NCBI RefSeq assembly: GCF_964355755.1
Contig: NC_092673.1
Coordinates: forward strand, 29,083,001-29,147,000
Direction of reading: 5' to 3'
DNA length: 64,000 nucleotides
Origin: Antedon mediterranea
Taxonomy: Eukaryota; Echinodermata; Crinoidea; Comatulida; Antedonidae
A model generated the notes under the pieces. It saw nothing but the letters and a program-made list of their open reading frames with translations, had not been told where the DNA came from and ran no database searches. This document shows positions 59,401 through 64,000 of this stretch, one piece after another. The position numbers were made by a program, and so were the translations under genes. Position 1 is the first letter of the stretch, and each line of letters starts with the position of its first letter.

Positions 59401-59828
59401 GGGGATTTCCGGTGGGATGGATAGGAAGTGTTTTATGTGGGTTGAATGGGTATGGCTAATGCACAGTTGTACACTACATGATTCAATCACTTTTATGGTG
59501 GTGCGATGGGTTTTCTGGTTGGGGCTTGTTTGTGTTTGCCGCAGGGTTTATCACTGAATTCATTCCCAATTAGCAAAGGTGCACTGTAGTGTAACTTATA
59601 GATTAGAATGGCTCTCTTGTTTGGCAATGCAGTGTCTGATTCTGTAAGGGTCAGTTAGAGAACAGTCTACGGAAAAAAAAAAAATAAGTATTTTACACAA
59701 AAATAAAAGTCTGTACTACCTCTATGCATGACCCGTCTTGAGTGCATATGCTGCAGTGCAGCTGTTAGTTGTACAAAGTATTTCCAAATAGTCTTCTCTG
59801 GAATTAAACGCTTCTGTCTTTTGAAGTG
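53421..59828 (-). CDS. NEK6/7: NEK6/NEK7-type mitotic kinase, 3' part, with alternative exon pair
   Basis: Never-in-mitosis-A-related Ser/Thr kinase of the NEK6/7 group, which acts in mitotic spindle formation downstream of NEK9. Visible coding exons: 59828-59720 ([10 protein letters not shown]...[10 protein letters not shown]), 56875-56673 (DIKPANVF, the DLG form of the Mg-binding motif in GDLGLGRFF, activation loop [13 protein letters not shown]), then either 56158-56045 or 55926-55813 (two 114-bp versions of one exon), and 53528-53421 with the stop. Phases agree. The catalytic HRD, DLG and activation-loop serine are present. The ATP-binding N-lobe is not in the window and should lie beyond 64000 or in an exon I could not recognise. 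C-terminal LRELV...RPDI.YV..VA..MH is nearest NEK6, but one invertebrate gene may be pro-orthologous to both NEK6 and NEK7. Confidence 0.9.
53610..53800. repeat. 17-18-bp minisatellite in the last NEK6/7 intron
   Basis: About ten degenerate units of ctcctagcaaccaccac, with no coding meaning. Confidence 0.8.
54012..54195. mobile_element. MITE family D (TIR about 35 bp)
   Basis: The left end taaggccaatttacacagac followed by gagcggtaacggta pairs with the right end ccgttaccgctcttctgtgt followed by aaattgtccttta. 184 bp, non-coding, in the last NEK6/7 intron. Confidence 0.75.
54505..54530. repeat. (gaca)n microsatellite
   Basis: Six to seven uninterrupted gaca units. Confidence 0.9.
54790..54841. 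mobile_element. MITE family A, short remnant
   Basis: Consists of the two ends only: aaagctctaaactagta and ctagtttgatagtgtagata. Probably an internally deleted copy. Another remnant (centre only) lies at 56479-56528. Confidence 0.5.
55813..55926 (-). CDS. NEK6/7 alternative exon, copy A
   Basis: 114 bp, 38 codons, with an acceptor (ctatag|atg) and donor (cag|gtttgt). It encodes [16 protein letters not shown] and continues to VTNYSRQ. It departs from the vertebrate NEK6/7 consensus mainly at the C-terminal end (VTNYSRQ in place of AEYYSEE in copy B). It is in frame with both neighbours, so either copy can be used. The intron between the copies is only 118 bp. Confidence 0.85.
56045..56158 (-). 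CDS. NEK6/7 alternative exon, copy B (canonical)
   Basis: 114 bp, 38 codons, with the same acceptor type (ctatag|atg) and a donor gag|gttagt. It encodes [16 protein letters not shown] and continues to [15 protein letters not shown], almost identical to vertebrate NEK6/7. It covers the end of helix F and the helix G region of the kinase C-lobe. Confidence 0.88.
56876..59719. other. NEK6/7 intron, no gene seen
   Basis: AT-rich intron. A truncated SINE of family 2 lies at about 57200-57275 (gtgtacactggacctccact, agaagactcattctcc). The rest shows no recognised feature. Frames such as 58563-58787 are short and featureless. Confidence 0.45.
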
Positions 59829-60420
59829 CTATCGGAAAAAAGTAAGTCATTAAATAAACAAGATAAACATTTTAAAGAATGATATTAAATGTGACCAATG
59901 ACCAATTAAGTGGCAACTGTGTTTAGTGACCGCATCATTCTAAACTTTAAATATCATTGTTTTGTTTATCTATTTAAAAATAACTTCAATTTAATAAAAC
60001 TATTTACTGTAGGTATTTTTACAATATTCAACTCTAACTCCAATATCAGAAATGGAAAACACTCCCAAAACTGGACTTTCTTGGAGGTCCAAAATGTCCC
60101 AAAATCATTTTTAAGAAACACATTCCGAATACCAGACTTACTAGAAAACCAGACATATCAGCCCAGGGTGTCTGGTGTAGTATTGGGAGAGTTGACTACA
60201 ATACTTTGACAGAATATAACTGTATAGAGTAGAGAGTGTGCTCAAATTACAAAGTTTATAAAATAGCTTCTTTCATTGTACAATATGGCAAGAATGTGTG
60301 ACATTGAATGTGGTATGAAACAACCTTAGAAATGCTAACAAGTAGGGTCACACAGGGTTTAATCAGGTAAAGACATGCATTGTGAACAACAATAATATTG
60401 TGTTTAGGTACATATACATA
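59829..60420. other. NEK6/7 upstream intron, left end
   Basis: AT-rich. No N-lobe exon (glycine loop GRGQF or the VALKK lysine) was found on the minus strand here or further right. Confidence 0.4.
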
Positions 60421-62092
60421 CAGTACTGACTACAAATCATGTACCATAACCCGCGTTTGTCGCGCGTGTAAAATATGTGTAATTGCCGCGTGCCTGTATT
60501 TGCCGTGTGGACCATGACGTCATCACTTTGTAGCTTTTTACTGGTAAAATATGGAACTCCCGGTACGACGCCCGCGACAACACACATGTGGATATCAGTT
60601 GTTCTAGTTTCTATTGTTTAGGCCTACCATCATATTTATGTAATCTGAACCTGCCCGTTACTGTATGTAACAAAGTTTCTTTTTCTCTATTGTTAGGCAA
60701 ACAATAAATAAGAAAGTTTATAGAATTCATGTAAATTGTTTTTCATCGGGGTTTTGTTTAGAGTTCACGTCGTATTATTTTATACAGTATAATGTGAGGC
60801 GTACAGCGAGAAGTGTACAACAGCAGGGAGGCTAGGCTAGAATAGAGAGCTACTGTACCTAAGCCCCCCACAATAAAACATATTTAGCGATCTTTAATAG
60901 GTGCCTAGGTCAATAAATAGCCTAATAATAGTAATATTATAAAATGATGTTTCCTTGTATTTTCATAACCGTAAGCCAAATATTTAAATTAAAATACAGA
61001 GCTAGTGTTTTAGGCCAAGTACATAAGGATTCCCGTACATAACTGTGAATGGGTTTTTCCGCTGCTCGGTGTAGAAAGTCAAATTATTACGTTCTTCCAA
61101 CACGTTTATTAAATGTCTTTTAGTATATTTCTATCTAACATGTCTGCATTGTATACTTGCTTTATAAATTCTCTGCTTATGAAACGACTTAATAAGTTGA
61201 CGTTTAAAGCAGATATTTGTCTGACATCAGCCCATGTTTATAATGAAAACAAAACAGGGTTCCGAAAATGGCACAGTCCAAAATGAGGTGTGCAATTAAA
61301 TAATATCAACGTAAACATATGCGCACGGTATCAGGGCTGTAATTATAAGAGAACTGATTTTCCCTGGACGGGAAATGGTAAAAACTTGTATTTATTCGAC
61401 CTCGCTTCTCTCTCGCTCTGGCTGTGTGCGGAGGAGGATCGCTCCAACGTGGTTTCGTGGAGCGATTAATGGTCCAGTCCGTAACAGGGGTGTATATTAG
61501 TTACCGCGCTAAATACATGCATGTCAATACTGGCGTTGTAATACTATATAAATTATTTCCTCCCCGACTCAATGGATGAACTCTACAACGTGGTGCGTAC
61601 AGAAAGTACGTCATTCGGCCACCAGCGACGATCGTGTTTTGAAAGATATTGTTAATGGGTCTTTTCTACCTTGTTTTTTTTAATGAGTTTTCTCAAATAC
61701 TTAATAAATATAACTTAAAAATATATATAAACAAACTCTGAAAGCAAACTAGGCCTAGAATAGTAGTACTGTAGTGTAGTAGGCCTACTAACCTCCATGA
61801 TTGCACTATGATAAATAAATCGATTTTTTATTTCAAATAGGCCTATATTTTGTTATATAAAATGCTGTTATCCTGTACTGTAATTCCAGTTATTGTCTGT
61901 TTGATGATAATAATATATGAACAAAACATCAACAAGTTATAAATGCAGTTCGCTGCAGTTGAATTACTCAATGCAGTAATGCATGAGTGAATATGGACAG
62001 TATTGTTAGTACCTAATTACACGCGAGTCACGCGTTTTTCACACCCGTGTAAAATGTGTGGGCTTGGTATATGATATGTAGTCAGTACTGTA
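60421..62092. mobile_element. Possible TA-flanked element with cagtactgactaca ends
   Basis: The left end at 60421 reads cagtactgactaca after TA. The right end near 62092 reads tgtagtcagtactg before TA. Homology between the ends extends inward for about 35 bp in eroded form (catgtaccataaccc versus catataccaagccca). A TA duplication with such ends resembles Tc1/mariner-type MITEs, but 1.7 kb with no transposase is long for one. The GC-rich patches inside (60440-60590, 61400-61640, including tgacgtca at 60512) could instead be promoter sequence. Confidence 0.35.
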
Positions 62093-62167
62093 GTAACTAT
62101 AACATTTCTATGGGTTGTACTGTCATGGAGAATGATCACACTAAATTGTAAAGGCCTATTATCAATA

Positions 62168-62325
62168 CTGTGCAGCGGTTAAGGCAGGGGCGCCGTTTAC
62201 CGTACCTAAAGAGCCAACAACATCGGCAAGGGTTCGAGGCCGACTCGCTCCTAGTTCTGATAGTGGAACAAAGTCTTCTTGGATAAGGACTATAAACCGT
62301 AGGTCCAGTGTACACATACATCTTA
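62168..62325 (+). mobile_element. tRNA-derived SINE (family 2), plus-strand copy
   Basis: A box-like gcagcggttaaggcaggg, B box gggttcgaggcc at about 62229, then the body with cttcttggataaggactata and ggtccagtgtacacat. This is the best-preserved copy of the family in the window. Confidence 0.7.
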
Positions 62326-62504
62326 CAATTATTAAATTGCCAATAGTTTTCTCTATTTGAATATTTAGCTGTGCAAAAATATAAATAACATAGAATCAAT
62401 ATGTTGAATAATTAATTGAATAATTAAATGTTAAAGCTAAAAACCTAAAGACATCGTTGAGGAATAATTAGTGCTGATTTCTATTTTTATTTTATTTTTG
62501 AAGT

Positions 62505-62710
62505 GTGAATATTTAAATGGAGTGTGAATACTGTATCTAAATGAAGTCTGAATATCCAATCTGAGTGTCAATATCCAATCTGAGTGTCAATATTTTCAAT
62601 TGAAGTGTGAATATCCAATCTGATTGTGAATATCCAATCCGAGTGTCAATATCAAATCTGAGTGTCAATATCCAATTGAAGTGTGAATATCTATTTAGAG
62701 TGTCTTTATC
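62505..62710. repeat. 19-bp tandem repeat
   Basis: About ten units of gtgtcaatatccaatctga with substitutions (gtgtgaatatccaatctga and others). Confidence 0.85.
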
Positions 62711-63019
62711 CAATTTGAACTTTAAACTAAAAATGAACCTGATAAACTGTAATTGACATCAATGAAGTTGAAAGAAAATGTCAATTTAAAAAATCCAATT
62801 TCAATAATTCCGTGAGTCCTGATAATATTCATAGTTTGATCAAACCATAAATAATATCTAATGGCAAGTTTTAACAATCCATTTGATAAATATTGTAATT
62901 TAATCAGGATGCATAATTAATAAATATTGCAATGTTTTTCATGTCATCAGTTTACTGATAATGGCTGTGTGCAAGACACAACCAATAATTATGAAGCAGA
63001 ATAAGGCAAACACCAATGA

Positions 63020-63480
63020 AATACAGGTGTGACCAAATTGTAATTGGAGTCATTGTGAGCATGTTGCTTACACTATAGTAAGTAGTATGAGGAGAAAGGT
63101 CTTTCACTTTCACAGTAATTAATTTGAAGTGTAATATTATCAGTAGAAAATTAAGGTGTGACCAAATTGTAATTGGAGTCAGCGTGAGGAACTACCACAA
63201 CATAGCATGTTGCTTACACTATAGTAAGTAGTATGAGGAGAAAGGTCTTATTACCGAACACTTTCACAGTAATTAATTTGAAGTGTAATATTAATGTACT
63301 AGTAATATTATCAGTAGAAAATTGAGGTGTGACCAAATTGTAATTGGAGTCAGCGTGAGGAACTGTCACAACATAGCATGTTGCTTACACTATAGTAAGT
63401 AGTATGAGTAGAGAGTTTACCGAACAAAGTTTTATTCTATTATCATAGAAAATTGAGGTGTGACAAAATTCTAATGAAGG
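63020..63480. repeat. Long-period tandem repeat, four units
   Basis: The phrase gtgaccaaattgtaattgga starts units near 63031, 63158 and 63332, with a degraded one near 63458. Each unit continues with gcatgttgcttacactatag and tttcacagtaattaatttga. Unit lengths differ (127-174 bp) because of indels. Confidence 0.75.
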
Positions 63481-63849
63481 AACTAACAACAAAAAATATT
63501 GCTTACACCTTACCAGTATAAAGACAGAGGCCTTGAAATCAGCCATCAGATCTTATTATTACCGAACACTTTCACTTAACTGAGTTGAAGTGTACTTGTT
63601 CAGTAGGAAATTGACAGGAATTAATCTATTGTAAGTAGGATAAAGCAGCCAGGCAATGATAGCGCTTTAAATTAACGTGCATTGTACAGTTGTTTACATC
63701 TTTTAATTTAGCTAAATTGGTAGGCAGCTGAAAATAAGTTGAAATCCTGCTTTTGATTTCAAAGACATGATAATCTATGTTTAAACCCAGATTTACAGAA
63801 AGCTAAGCTGGGAAATAATTTCTTGAGCCAATGACCCTGTTGATTGTTT

Positions 63850-64000
63850 GTTTAGGACTCCATTATTTACCCTGTAAACAACTGATTGGTTTCCATTATA
63901 ATAACAGAAGGGCCCAGCCGTTTTAGGACTCCATTATTGACATTGTCAAAAGTGTTTTCCATTATCCCAGAAAGGCCCAATTAGGACTACATTATTGACT
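63850..64000. repeat. Tandem repeat running off the window edge
   Basis: ttaggactccattattgac and close variants recur about every 60-70 bp (63854, 63923, 63980), separated by gttttccattat and agaaggcccag words. Confidence 0.65.

Noticed and set aside
59910-60209. 99-codon plus frame in the NEK6/7 intron
   Set aside because: No domain, no codon-level signal visible, and embedded in AT-rich intron sequence.

Overview
This is animal nuclear DNA: intron-containing genes with GT-AG splice sites, AT-rich intergenic sequence and many interspersed repeats. Every recognisable gene is a metazoan orthologue, and each is closest in layout to deuterostome proteins. Scattered AGGCCTA-rich palindromes and the repeat style make me think of an echinoderm or another marine invertebrate deuterostome. 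That placement is an inference, not something the sequence proves.

Left part (1-10 kb): the last exon of an unidentified membrane protein (+), then SURF1 (-), then PFDN6 (+). SURF1 and PFDN6 are divergent, with their start codons about 0.5 kb apart. PFDN6 intron 1 holds two inverted 2-kb foldback-type elements whose ends are arrays of a 16-bp monomer. Middle (12-41 kb): ZDHHC12 (-) and POMT1 (+) are divergent. I could splice POMT1 completely by hand: 17 coding exons, 744 residues, all phases consistent. Its introns hold a 4.8-kb transposon with 620-bp terminal inverted repeats, an 81-bp tandem array made from the 3' half of a POMT1 exon plus its splice donor, a RING/B-box gene on the opposite strand, LINE and Penelope relics, SINEs and a foldback element with a 9-bp target duplication.

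Right part (41-64 kb): MITE copies; a one-exon gene for a secreted precursor with an acidic pro-region and a cationic four-cysteine C-terminus (candidate antimicrobial peptide); a 2.3-kb array of hairpin repeats; and the 3' two-thirds of a NEK6/7 kinase (-). The NEK gene carries two alternative copies of one 114-bp exon.

The genes are mostly unrelated housekeeping functions: complex IV assembly, prefoldin chaperone, S-palmitoylation, O-mannosylation and a mitotic kinase. SURF1, ZDHHC12, POMT1 and NEK6 all lie on human 9q33-q34, and PFDN6 lies in the paralogous 6p21 region, so the window looks like a piece of an old linkage group. All exon coordinates were read by eye from splice consensus plus family similarity.
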